From assembly GCA_964427505.1 (NCBI GenBank), contig CAYRUO010000003.1, positions 124,001-188,000 of the forward strand: DNA of 64,000 nt. Direction: 5' to 3'. The notes below the pieces were generated by a model, which had not been told where the DNA came from, made no database searches, and saw only the letters and a program-made list of their open reading frames with translations. Origin of the DNA: Thermanaerothrix sp034436175. GTDB taxonomy: Bacteria > Chloroflexota > Anaerolineae > Anaerolineales > Anaerolineaceae. This document shows positions 35,734-43,858 of the stretch, piece by piece (within the stretch, counting starts at the first letter, position 1; every line of letters starts with the position of its first letter). The position numbers and the translations under genes are program-made.

Positions 35734-36918
35734 ATGGAAACAACAACTACAAATACAACCACCAAATTCTATTTGCGATTTGACGTTTTACAGCGTATAG
35801 AACATTGGGTGCTGGTGGCTTCGTTTACCACTCTGGCAGTAACCGGATTGGTGCAGAAATTCGCGCTCTTCCCTCTCTCGCCGATCATCGTGCGATTATT
35901 AGGTGGGATCGAGTCGGTGCGCATTATTCACCGCGTTGCGGCTACGGTGTTTCTAATCGAAGCCATCTATCATCTGATCTCGATCGGGTATAAACTCTAT
36001 GTCGAAAAGAAATCGGCCAGTATGCTGCCGGGGATTAAAGACCTTCAAGACGCGTTTCAAACGCTGGCTTTTAATCTTGGGTTGGCTAAAGAACGGCCCA
36101 AAATGGGGCGGTATAACTTTATTGAGAAGGCCGAGTATTGGGCGCTGGTGTGGGGGTTGGTCATCATGGCGCTGACCGGCTTCATGCTGTGGAATCCAAT
36201 TGCAACGACCCGTTGGTTGCCCGGTGAGGTCGTACCGGCGGCAAAGGCTGCTCACGGTGCAGAAGCGGTTTTGGCCGTGCTGGCGATTATGCTTTGGCAT
36301 TTCTACCATGTTCACATCCGACACTGGAATGCCAGCATGTTTACCGGGCATCTTACCCGTGAAGAGATGGAAGAGGAACATGCGCTTGAACTGGAAAAGA
36401 TAGAGCAAGGTCAGGTGGGGCCGGAGGTCAGTCCGGAGGAGCGGAAACGCCGTTTGCGGGTCTTTATTCCCGTGGCAAGCGTCCTTTCGCTGGTTCTTCT
36501 TTATGGGGTGTTTCGTTTTGTGACCTTTGAGCAGACGGCAATCACAACCTTACCCCCGGCAGAACGTAACGTGCCGGTGTTTGTGCGGGCAACTTCAACA
36601 CCCGTGCCCACACCAACTGTAACACCGACGCCTCAAGCCGTGCAACCTGCGGTAGGTGAATTATCCTGGGAAGGCGGAATCGGGGATCTCTTTGCGCGGC
36701 AATGTGGCGCTTGCCATGGACAAGCGGGAGGATTCTCGGTTTCGGACTATTCGTCGGTGATGAAAGGGGGGGTGAACGGGCCGGTTATCATACCGGGAAA
36801 TGCGGAAGACAGCCGCTTGATTCGGGTGGTTGGGGGAGGGAATCACCCGGGTAAGTTCACCGATGTAGAACTCTCGGTGATTCGAGATTGGATTAACGCA
36901 GGTGCATTGGAGCGGTGA
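35734..36918 (+). CDS. Cytochrome b561 (FdnI/HydC-type) fused to a C-terminal c-type cytochrome
   Basis: 394 residues; GAGGAG 7 bases before ATG. Four membrane helices with histidines in RIEHWVL, IIHRVAATVFL, AAHGAEAVLA and WHFYHVHIRHW match the b-haem and quinone-site layout of formate dehydrogenase/Ni-hydrogenase cytochrome b subunits. A fifth helix (about 248-265), a Pro/Thr-rich linker and a single CGACH c-haem domain follow, ending VIRDWINAGA as in class I cytochromes. The fusion would pass quinol electrons from b haems directly to a c haem outside. Third gene of the multihaem operon. Confidence 0.85.
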   Translation: METTTTNTTTKFYLRFDVLQRIEHWVLVASFTTLAVTGLVQKFALFPLSPIIVRLLGGIESVRIIHRVAATVFLIEAIYHLISIGYKLYVEKKSASMLPGIKDLQDAFQTLAFNLGLAKERPKMGRYNFIEKAEYWALVWGLVIMALTGFMLWNPIATTRWLPGEVVPAAKAAHGAEAVLAVLAIMLWHFYHVHIRHWNASMFTGHLTREEMEEEHALELEKIEQGQVGPEVSPEERKRRLRVFIPVASVLSLVLLYGVFRFVTFEQTAITTLPPAERNVPVFVRATSTPVPTPTVTPTPQAVQPAVGELSWEGGIGDLFARQCGACHGQAGGFSVSDYSSVMKGGVNGPVIIPGNAEDSRLIRVVGGGNHPGKFTDVELSVIRDWINAGALER

Positions 36919-36929
36919 CCAATTGGCGG

Positions 36930-37565
36930 TTATATGTTGGCCCCGGTTTTTGAGCCGGGGCTAATTGTTTTAAATCGGCATGTCGTAGGTTGACCGCTGT
37001 CGAGGTCGGCACGTTGTATCTGCTCAAGTTGAAAGCCGCTCAACTTTTCAAGCAAAAGGCTATCCAATGCGCAGATCTGGGGCGTTTTCAAAGGGAGTGG
37101 CCAATAGGGACAATTGAAGAGGATCAAGACAGGACCGGAAAAGCGGGCTTCCCAGTGAGCCTGATATCCAAGGCCTTTCAGGACTTCTACGGCTTGATTA
37201 AGGCGAAGCGTTGGGTTTAAGGTGGTGGGAGCGAGAGCAGAAAAATAAGGGCTTAAGAGACTCGTTAATGGGTTTTCAGAACAATCCCTCGATTTTTCAG
37301 TTATGGCTTTAATTAGTAATTCGCATAGCCATGAAAGTGTGTGGGGAGAGGGAAGGATGTTAATCTTGAAGGCAGTTGCGGGACGACCACGCTTTGATAC
37401 CTGGCCGGGAGCATTGATCCGTTGAATTCTCCCTTCTTTGACCAGTAAGTTAAGATGATAGCGTATATCTGCGGAAGTGAGATTAAGGGCATTACCGATG
37501 TCCTTGGCTGTGCAAAGAGGATGTTGTTGGATAAAAGAAAGGATAGCGGAACGGGTATCTTCCAT
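36930..37565 (-). CDS. SufR-like winged-helix regulator with Fe-S cysteines
   Basis: 211 residues from the ATG at 37565; a TTG at 37625 would run the coding region through a palindrome and the promoter zone. N-terminal winged helix (CTAKDIGNALNLTSADIRYHL, RGRPATAFKI). The C-terminal region has NCPYWPL then C after 12 residues, and a third C in TTCRF about 30 residues on; the same Cys-x12-Cys-xn-Cys arrangement binds a [4Fe-4S] cluster in SufR. So it probably senses Fe-S or redox status. It is divergent from nuoB. Its 3' end forms the terminator hairpin shared with the multihaem operon. Confidence 0.65.
   Translation of the reverse strand: MEDTRSAILSFIQQHPLCTAKDIGNALNLTSADIRYHLNLLVKEGRIQRINAPGQVSKRGRPATAFKINILPSPHTLSWLCELLIKAITEKSRDCSENPLTSLLSPYFSALAPTTLNPTLRLNQAVEVLKGLGYQAHWEARFSGPVLILFNCPYWPLPLKTPQICALDSLLLEKLSGFQLEQIQRADLDSGQPTTCRFKTISPGSKTGANI
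36940..36961. terminator. Hairpin between the multihaem operon and the regulator
   Basis: GCCCCGG / CCGGGGC 7-bp stem with an 8-base loop (TTTTTGAG), followed on the plus strand by TAATTGTTTT. It lies inside the last codons of the minus-strand regulator. Confidence 0.65.
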
Positions 37566-37606
37566 AACTTGGCGATCCGGAGCTTGACTGGCTGGTGGTG
37601 AATTAT

Positions 37607-37622
37607 GTAAAAAATATTTTAC
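37607..37622. promoter_or_regulatory. Putative operator between the regulator and nuoB
   Basis: GTAAAAAATATTTTAC, a 16-base dyad with one mismatched pair, 11 bases upstream of the nuoB -35 and 41 bases from the regulator start. Possible autoregulatory or activator site. Confidence 0.4.
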
Positions 37623-37633
37623 CAAAATAATGG

Positions 37634-37661
37634 TTGACAGAAAAGTGATCCTCGGTACAAT
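37634..37661 (+). promoter_or_regulatory. Promoter of the nuoB operon
   Basis: TTGACA (37634-37639), 16-base spacer, TACAAT (37656-37661), 59 bases before the nuoB ATG. Confidence 0.75.
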
Positions 37662-37720
37662 TAGGGAGACATAAGAATAATCTTTGGGATTCGGAAACGA
37701 GGAGCGTTTGAGGCACTAAG

Positions 37721-38377
37721 ATGAACGATGATAAAGGGATCACTTCACCAGGTTATGAAATACCCCCCGAGTTGCGTCATCAGGTAACGATCACAACGCT
37801 GGAACGAATCTATAACTGGGGACGGGCTAACTCCCTTTGGCCGATGATGTTCGGCCTAGCCTGTTGCGCAATTGAAATGATCGCCACCGCGGCCAGCCGC
37901 TATGACTTGGCGCGCTTCGGTATGGAGGTGATGCGACCGAGCCCGCGTCAGAGCGATGTGTTAATCGTTTCCGGCACGGTGACCAAGAAAATGGTGCCCC
38001 AAATTGTGCGGCTTTATAACCAGATGGCCGAACCACGCTATGTGATCGCCATGGGGGCATGTGCTTCGGGTGGAGGTCCCTTTAAAGAGGGGTATAACGT
38101 TGTTTCAGGAATTGACAAGTTTATACCGGTGGATGTCTATATCCCGGGTTGTCCTCCTACCCCTCAGGCTCTCTTGAATGGACTAATCGCATTGCAGAAG
38201 AAGATCGAACGCCAAAGTCTGCGTGATCTTCCCTGGTATCAAAAAGGTCCCTCTGAGCCGATACCGGTGCCGGTGTTAGGACCTGATCTGATGGACCCTC
38301 GCAAGTATGCTTTGATCCGTGAGGTCACCCATCAACAGATGCTCCAAGAAAATCAAGAGGAGGCGGCTCATGAGTGA
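37721..38377 (+). CDS. nuoB: NADH:quinone oxidoreductase (complex I) subunit B
   Basis: 218 residues. LACCAIEM, GACASGGGPF and PGCPPTP contain the four cysteines that hold cluster N2, which hands electrons to quinone. GAGG sits 7 bases before the ATG. The C-terminal 50 residues are longer than in many NuoB. Its stop overlaps nuoCD by 8 bases. See nuoI for the missing membrane arm. Confidence 0.94.
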   Translation: MNDDKGITSPGYEIPPELRHQVTITTLERIYNWGRANSLWPMMFGLACCAIEMIATAASRYDLARFGMEVMRPSPRQSDVLIVSGTVTKKMVPQIVRLYNQMAEPRYVIAMGACASGGGPFKEGYNVVSGIDKFIPVDVYIPGCPPTPQALLNGLIALQKKIERQSLRDLPWYQKGPSEPIPVPVLGPDLMDPRKYALIREVTHQQMLQENQEEAAHE

Positions 38378-40109
38378 AAGCGCGCTAAAAATTGCCCAAA
38401 TCCCGGATTTGACCCTCCTCTTTCCCGATAAGGTTCGGCCAGATACGCGCCCCGGTTATCAAGGATATATTGTTGAGCGTGAGCATTTGCTTGAGGTGGT
38501 GCGGTTATTACGTGATGAATATGGCTACGATTACCTCTCATCGGTTACCGGTGTGGACTATTTGCCTGAGGGAAAGATGGAGGTCGTTTATCATCTCTAT
38601 AAAACCCTGGGGGGACCGGCGTTGGTGCTGAAAGCCCAGATGCCCCGGGAGGATGCTCGTGTCCCTTCATTGGTGTCTCTTTACCGCGGCGCAGAATTCC
38701 AGGAGCGTGAAGCCTGGGATCTCTTGGGAATTCGCTTTGAGGGGCATCCTGATTTACGACGCATCCTCATGTGGGAAGGATTTGCGGGTTTTCCGCTACG
38801 TAAAGATTGGCGTGAACCCTACTTTGAGGAGGAAGCCAAACCTTTTAAGAGCCGCTGGCCGGAGGGTTTTGTCTTCCGTGCCGAGGATCGTAACCCGTTC
38901 GGTGATAACGTGCAATATCCACCTGGGTTTGACCCGGAATCCTGGACGCCGGCTGATGATGAGGCGATTTATCGAGCCTTAAAACGTGCTACGGATCAGG
39001 ATGATCTCCATGCGGATACTCTGGTGGTTAATCTGGGACCGCAACACCCTTCAACCCACGGTGTCTTCCGGATGGTTGTTTCACTGGTCGAAGAGACGAT
39101 TTTAGATCTAAAGCCGGTGATGGGTTACTTGCACCGTAACCACGAGAAAATCGGCGAGCGTAATACTTTTCTCCAAAACATGCCTTTTACGGATCGCTTG
39201 GATTATCTTTGCTCGATGAGCAACAATTTTGGCTATGCATTGGCGGTTGAAAAACTAATGGGTATCAAGCCTCCAGAACGGGCAGAGTATATCCGAGTAA
39301 TGATGGCGGAATTAACCCGTTTTCTCAACCATATTTTTGCCATTGGATTCTTGCTTAACGATTTGGGTGCATATTTCACCCCTGCGCTTTATGCCATTGA
39401 AGAACGCGAGTTGATCCTGGATATCTTTGAGGCGGTATCGGGATCGCGCATGATGTGCAATTATTTCCGCTTTGGTGGCGTGGCACGTGATGTTTCGGAC
39501 GATATTTTGGAAAAGGTGCGCCGTCTAGTCAACGACCGCCTACCGCGAAAAGTGGATGAGATGGATGAATTTTTAACCAGAAACGAAATCGTGCGGGAGC
39601 GGTGTGAAGGGGTGGGCATATTGACTGCCGAGCAGGCAATTGCCAATTCGGCCTCGGGGCCGGTGTTGCGAGCCTCGGGGGTGCCTTATGACGTGCGTCG
39701 GGCTGAACCCTATAGCATTTATGATCGCTTGGAATTTGATGTTGCGGTGCGTTATCATGGCGATATTTATGATCGTTATTTGATTCGCCTCGATGAGATG
39801 CGCCAGAGTTTGCGCATTTTGCAGCAGGTGCTGCGGGATATCCCCGAAGGTCCTATTATGACCGGCAAGCCCCAATACCAGGTTCGCGTGCCCCCCGGCG
39901 AAGCCTACGGACGCGTGGAAGGACCTAAAGGAGAGTTAGGTTTCTATGTGGTTTCGAACGGGAAGCCCAATCCTTGGCGCTACCATGTTCGCGCCCCTTC
40001 CTTCATCAACCTAACCAGCCTTGCAGATATGGCGCGGGGGAATAAGGTGGCTGATGTTGTGGCTATCCTCGGCTCGATTGATATCGTATTGGGCGAAGTG
40101 GATCGGTAA
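38370..40109 (+). CDS. nuoCD: Fused NADH:quinone oxidoreductase subunits C and D
   Basis: 579 residues from ATG at 38370 (AGGAGG 4-6 bases upstream); the longer frame from 38319 lies in nuoB. Residues 1-200 match NuoC (REAWDLLGIRFEGHPDLRRILM, GFPLRKDW), 220-579 match NuoD (NLGPQHPSTHGVFR, HRNHEKIGERNT, ending IVLGEVDR). The Ni-binding CxxC pairs of hydrogenase large subunits are absent, so this is a quinone-type enzyme. HRNHEKIGE differs slightly from the usual HRGxEKxxE. Confidence 0.94.
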   Translation: MSESALKIAQIPDLTLLFPDKVRPDTRPGYQGYIVEREHLLEVVRLLRDEYGYDYLSSVTGVDYLPEGKMEVVYHLYKTLGGPALVLKAQMPREDARVPSLVSLYRGAEFQEREAWDLLGIRFEGHPDLRRILMWEGFAGFPLRKDWREPYFEEEAKPFKSRWPEGFVFRAEDRNPFGDNVQYPPGFDPESWTPADDEAIYRALKRATDQDDLHADTLVVNLGPQHPSTHGVFRMVVSLVEETILDLKPVMGYLHRNHEKIGERNTFLQNMPFTDRLDYLCSMSNNFGYALAVEKLMGIKPPERAEYIRVMMAELTRFLNHIFAIGFLLNDLGAYFTPALYAIEERELILDIFEAVSGSRMMCNYFRFGGVARDVSDDILEKVRRLVNDRLPRKVDEMDEFLTRNEIVRERCEGVGILTAEQAIANSASGPVLRASGVPYDVRRAEPYSIYDRLEFDVAVRYHGDIYDRYLIRLDEMRQSLRILQQVLRDIPEGPIMTGKPQYQVRVPPGEAYGRVEGPKGELGFYVVSNGKPNPWRYHVRAPSFINLTSLADMARGNKVADVVAILGSIDIVLGEVDR

Positions 40110-40130
40110 GCGAGAAGGGAGACGAAGCAC

Positions 40131-40739
40131 ATGACAGGATGGGGCATTTTGAAAAGCCTATGGGTGACCTTCCGACATTTGGTGGTCACTTATATAGAAG
40201 ATATCCGTTATGGAAAGCGCCGCTATTTTACGCCAGAAGGGATAGAGGCGCGCCGCAGTAGTGATGTGCAAGGCATCTTCACGGTGCAGTACCCAGAAGA
40301 AAAACTCCCGGTGCCCGAAGCCTTTCGATATTTACCCTTTCTGGTCTATGAAGAAGGGGCAAACGGCGAGCGACAACTGCGGTGTACCTCGTGCGGCATT
40401 TGTGCCAAAGTCTGTCCACCGCAGTGTATATGGATTGTGCGCAAAAATGATCCCCAGACCGGCCGACCTATCCCTACGCCCGCGGCGTTCTATATTGATG
40501 TGGATATTTGTATGAATTGCGGCTTTTGCGCCGAATACTGTCCATTTGACGCCATTAAGATGGATCACGATTACGAGATCGCTTCTTATGATCGCTTGCG
40601 CGAGCACATTTTTGATATCGAGAGACTTGCCAAGCCTGTTTCCTACTACGCATCAATTCGGCCAACCGACTACGCTCTTGAGGAAGCGGCACGGGCTCAA
40701 AAAAGCGGCGCCAAAAAAACCGAAAGCGCAGCGGGGTGA
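40131..40739 (+). CDS. nuoI: NADH:quinone oxidoreductase subunit I, 2[4Fe-4S] ferredoxin type
   Basis: 202 residues. Two CxxCxxCxxxCP motifs, CTSCGICAKVCP and CMNCGFCAEYCP, bind clusters N6a and N6b; the N-terminal amphipathic helix (LWVTFRHLVVTYIEDI) contacts the membrane arm in complex I. It follows nuoCD by 21 bases with no nuoH between, and no nuoA/H/J-N or nuoE-G in the window. The C-terminal Ala/Lys tail is unconserved. Probably part of the complex I connecting module or an alternative soluble module. Confidence 0.9.
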   Translation: MTGWGILKSLWVTFRHLVVTYIEDIRYGKRRYFTPEGIEARRSSDVQGIFTVQYPEEKLPVPEAFRYLPFLVYEEGANGERQLRCTSCGICAKVCPPQCIWIVRKNDPQTGRPIPTPAAFYIDVDICMNCGFCAEYCPFDAIKMDHDYEIASYDRLREHIFDIERLAKPVSYYASIRPTDYALEEAARAQKSGAKKTESAAG

Positions 40740-40745
40740 TGAAAG

Positions 40746-41075
40746 ATGTATAACGAAGACACCGAAATGTTGTTTCCGCTCAGGGTACTTCCTCACTTGC
40801 GCGATTTGCGCAGTCCCCTCTGGCAGAATCTCGTATCTCAGGTTGAGCAACCCACGACGTCTTTGACCGATCAGGTTGCTTTTACATTGCTTATGGCTCG
40901 GCTCAATAACTGCATGACCTGTAGCGCCGATTCCTTTCGTGGTATGCGGGGATGTACACAATGTGCACGCACAACCATACGCCGATATCGTGGGCAGGAT
41001 CAAGAATTGCTTGATTTATTTGAGCAATGCCGTCGTGAAGTGAAAGCGTTTTTATCAGAGCACATAAAAGCGTGA
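40746..41075 (+). CDS. Small four-cysteine protein in the nuo operon, unknown function
   Basis: 109 residues starting 6 bases after nuoI. Two CxxC pairs (CMTC and CTQC, 10 residues apart, residues about 56-73) could bind zinc or an Fe-S cluster; a further single Cys is near residue 93. The rest is predicted helical and charged. LLMARLNNCMTC faintly recalls AhpD-type redox sites, but the following His is missing. Not recognised as a known complex I subunit. Position suggests an assembly factor or accessory subunit. Confidence 0.7.
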   Translation: MYNEDTEMLFPLRVLPHLRDLRSPLWQNLVSQVEQPTTSLTDQVAFTLLMARLNNCMTCSADSFRGMRGCTQCARTTIRRYRGQDQELLDLFEQCRREVKAFLSEHIKA

Positions 41076-41122
41076 AAAGAAGCCGGGTTTGAATTACAAT
41101 TGAAGCCACGAAAGGAGTAAAC

Positions 41123-42208
41123 ATGAGCGCTGATGCGTTATCCCAAGAGGCTTTATTAACGGCTCTACGCCAGGTCAAAGATCCTGAATTGGGCCGAGAT
41201 ATTGTTTCGCTAAACATGGTTCGCCGCCTAGAAATGGCTGATGGGGTAGTGAGTGTGGACATTGTCCTTACGACACCTGCATGTCCTTTACGCGACCAGA
41301 TTCAAGATGATGTGAAGGCGGCTTTGATGGCATTGCCGGGGGTAAAAGAGGTGAACGTTAACCTGCAGGCAAATGTAGCCTCCGATGGGCGTATCCGAGG
41401 TAGTCTGCAATTACCGGTGAAGAATGCTGTGGCTGTGGCGTCAGGCAAGGGCGGTGTGGGAAAGACTACCGTGGCGGTCAATCTGGCGGTGGCTTTAGCC
41501 AAGGAGGGAGCCGCGGTAGGGCTCTTGGATGCAGATATTTATGGCCCTAATGTACCTACCATGCTGGGCGTGGACCGCCTGCCCCCTTTCCAGGGTGAAA
41601 AGTTAAAACCCGCTGAGGCGTTCGGTGTAAAGGTAATGTCCATTGGATTTCTAGTGCCTCAGGGCAAGCCTTTGATTTGGCGCGGACCAATGCTTCACTC
41701 CGCAATTCGGCAGTTCCTTTCCGACGTGGCCTGGGGTGAGTTGGATTACCTTATCATTGATCTGCCCCCAGGCACGGGAGATGCACCCCTGAGTCTGGCG
41801 CAATCTATCCCACTAACCGGCGCAGTGATCGTGACGCTACCTCAAGCCGTTTCGGTGGAAGATGCGGCGCGAAGTTTGGAGATGTTCCGGGAACTTAATG
41901 TGCCGGTGTTGGGGGTGATCGAAAATATGAGTTATCTGGAACTGCCGGATGGAAGCCGCATGGATGTTTTTGGTCAGGGGGGAGGGGAAAAACTGGCGCA
42001 GAAGGCCGGGGTCCCGTTTTTGGGGAGTATTCCTATGGATCCGGTGGTGCGTATTGGTGGGGATCATGGTTCACCCGTGGTCGTGGCGAAACCCGATGCG
42101 GCGCCGGCAAAGGCGTTGATGGATATTGCCCGTCGCTTGGCTGCCCAGATCAGCGTAGCGGCGTTGCAGGCAGAGCGACCGGTTCCCAAGATTGAGATTA
42201 CGGGTTAG
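41123..42208 (+). CDS. mrp: Mrp/NBP35-type Fe-S carrier P-loop ATPase
   Basis: 361 residues, AAAGGAG 6 bases before ATG. An N-terminal MIP18/DUF59 domain (about 1-90, with TPACPLRDQI) precedes the ParA-like ATPase: deviant Walker A SGKGGVGKTT, switch I region DADIYGPNVPTMLG, Walker B DLPPGTGDAPLSLAQ. These proteins carry Fe-S clusters to apoproteins such as complex I. The CxxC pair that usually follows ENMSYF is absent here (ENMSYLELPDGSRMDVFG), so cluster binding must use other cysteines or be lost. Confidence 0.88.
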   Translation: MSADALSQEALLTALRQVKDPELGRDIVSLNMVRRLEMADGVVSVDIVLTTPACPLRDQIQDDVKAALMALPGVKEVNVNLQANVASDGRIRGSLQLPVKNAVAVASGKGGVGKTTVAVNLAVALAKEGAAVGLLDADIYGPNVPTMLGVDRLPPFQGEKLKPAEAFGVKVMSIGFLVPQGKPLIWRGPMLHSAIRQFLSDVAWGELDYLIIDLPPGTGDAPLSLAQSIPLTGAVIVTLPQAVSVEDAARSLEMFRELNVPVLGVIENMSYLELPDGSRMDVFGQGGGEKLAQKAGVPFLGSIPMDPVVRIGGDHGSPVVVAKPDAAPAKALMDIARRLAAQISVAALQAERPVPKIEITG

Positions 42209-42212
42209 CATC

Positions 42213-43103
42213 ATGGCGGTAAGCACGGATTTGTTTATTGTTGGGGTTAGATTTTCCAAAGTGGGCAAGGTTTACCACTATGATGCCACCCATCTTGAGA
42301 ATGTGCAGGTGGGTGACCGGGTCGTGGTTGAGACAACTCGCGGATGGCAAATTGGGGAGATTGTGCAAATCGTTGACTCACCTGGACAGCCTCCAGAGGG
42401 CGGATGGAAACCGATTACGCGCTTGGCGACGCCGCGTGATTTGCTCTTACGCCAATTGTGGCAGGCAAAAGAGCAACAGGCGGTTTATCTCTGCGCTCAA
42501 AAAGTGGCCGAGTTGGGTTTGAGCGGATTAAAAATCATCGGTGCCGAGTATAGTTTAGATGGCACCCATCTGGCAATCTTATACAGCAGTGATACCGAGG
42601 AAAAACAAGATCTCAAAGCCTTTCGCCAAGCGGTACAAAGGCTCTTCCCGACGGTGCAGATTGAGTATCGGTTGTTGGGGCCGCGCGATGTTGCTAAATA
42701 CATGGGGGGCATGGGGGCGTGTGGCTTGGAAACACGCTGTTGTTCCAAGTTCCTGACCGAATTTAATTCCATCTCCATCCGCATGGCAAAAGAGCAAGAT
42801 ATCTCGCTGACGCCGGCTGAAATTACCGGGATGTGTGGGCGCCTGCGCTGCTGCTTGATCTATGAATACGAACAATACTGCGAAGCGTGTCGGGATTTAC
42901 CTAAGCGCAATAAGCGTGTGCTCACCCCGGCGGGCGAGGGCAAAGTCGTGGATTTGAACATCCTGATGGGGAAGGTAAAAGTGGAGATTCCCGAAATCGG
43001 GGTGCGTGAATTCTCAAAAGAAGAGATCAAACCCGCAAACGGGGGTATACCCCCTTCAAATCCTCCAACGGATAAATCAAAGGGAACCCAAGGCAAACGC
43101 TAA
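42213..43103 (+). CDS. ricT: PSP1-domain protein, RicT/YaaT family
   Basis: 296 residues from ATG at 42213; the longer frame overlaps mrp. PSP1 C-terminal region with ACGLETRCCSKF, TGMCGRLRCCLIYE and YCEACRDLP, clusters of cysteines that in RicT/YaaT participate in Fe-S binding within the Y-complex that acts on mRNA maturation and sporulation in Bacillus. Here its partners RicA and RicF are not visible. Adjacent to Mrp, in line with an Fe-S theme. Confidence 0.82.
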   Translation: MAVSTDLFIVGVRFSKVGKVYHYDATHLENVQVGDRVVVETTRGWQIGEIVQIVDSPGQPPEGGWKPITRLATPRDLLLRQLWQAKEQQAVYLCAQKVAELGLSGLKIIGAEYSLDGTHLAILYSSDTEEKQDLKAFRQAVQRLFPTVQIEYRLLGPRDVAKYMGGMGACGLETRCCSKFLTEFNSISIRMAKEQDISLTPAEITGMCGRLRCCLIYEYEQYCEACRDLPKRNKRVLTPAGEGKVVDLNILMGKVKVEIPEIGVREFSKEEIKPANGGIPPSNPPTDKSKGTQGKR

Positions 43104-43114
43104 ACCTGAGCCCT

Positions 43115-43849
43115 ATGGACAGCAACGACCTGGAACTTTTCGTTGATTGGGATTCGCCCCAAAAGATTCTCGTAATTCTAGCGCACCCGGACGACCCCGA
43201 ATTCTTTTGCGGGGCGTCTATAGCCTACTGGTGCGCACGAGGCCATGAGGTGAAATATTGTCTTCTCACCCGTGGAGATAAAGGGGTCAATGGTCGTGTG
43301 ATCCCTCCGCAGACGTTGAAAAAGATGCGTGAAGAAGAGCAACGTGCTGCCGCAGCGGTATTGGGGGTGAAACAAGTGTCCTTTCTTGATTACCCGGATG
43401 GCTATTTAGTGCCGACTTTGGAGGCACGACGGGACGTGGTGCGGGTAATTCGCCGCGAGCGACCGGATATTATTGTAACCTGTGATCCCTTGAATTATTT
43501 CCCGGCGCCAAATCGCATTAACCACCCTGATCATCGTGCGGCTGGACAAATTGTGATGGATGCAGTATTCCCGGCGGCGGGGAATCCGATGTTCTTCCCT
43601 GAACTCTTAACCGAGGAAGGGTTGGAACCGCACGAGGTCAGAGAAGTATGGTTTTCGTTGACCCGACAGCCCAATGTCCGTCTAGATGTAACGCCTTATT
43701 GGGATCAAAAAATTGAAGCCTTGCGCGCTCACCACAGCCAGATACAGGATTTTAATGAATTAGAGGGGCGTATGCGGGCGCGCCTTGCACCAGGGAGTAC
43801 TCCCGGGCAGCCTCGCTATGAGGAATATTTTTATCGGGTCGTGTGGTGA
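43115..43849 (+). CDS. LmbE/PIG-L family deacetylase
   Basis: 244 residues. AHPDDPEF supplies the zinc ligands and catalytic Asp, and INHPDHRAAG the third histidine of the GlcNAc-deacetylase-like fold. Substrates in the family are N-acetyl sugars linked to lipids, inositol or malate (BshB, MshB). N-terminal acidic extension of about 18 residues. No bacillithiol or mycothiol gene nearby. Followed 9 bases later by the M20 hydrolase, suggesting a shared amide-hydrolysis pathway. Confidence 0.85.
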   Translation: MDSNDLELFVDWDSPQKILVILAHPDDPEFFCGASIAYWCARGHEVKYCLLTRGDKGVNGRVIPPQTLKKMREEEQRAAAAVLGVKQVSFLDYPDGYLVPTLEARRDVVRVIRRERPDIIVTCDPLNYFPAPNRINHPDHRAAGQIVMDAVFPAAGNPMFFPELLTEEGLEPHEVREVWFSLTRQPNVRLDVTPYWDQKIEALRAHHSQIQDFNELEGRMRARLAPGSTPGQPRYEEYFYRVVW

Positions 43850-43858
43850 GGAGGAAAG

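Noticed and set aside
38370..40109. Group 4 hydrogenase large subunit
   Set aside because: Both Ni-binding CxxC pairs are missing and the C-terminus is the quinone-type GEVDR.
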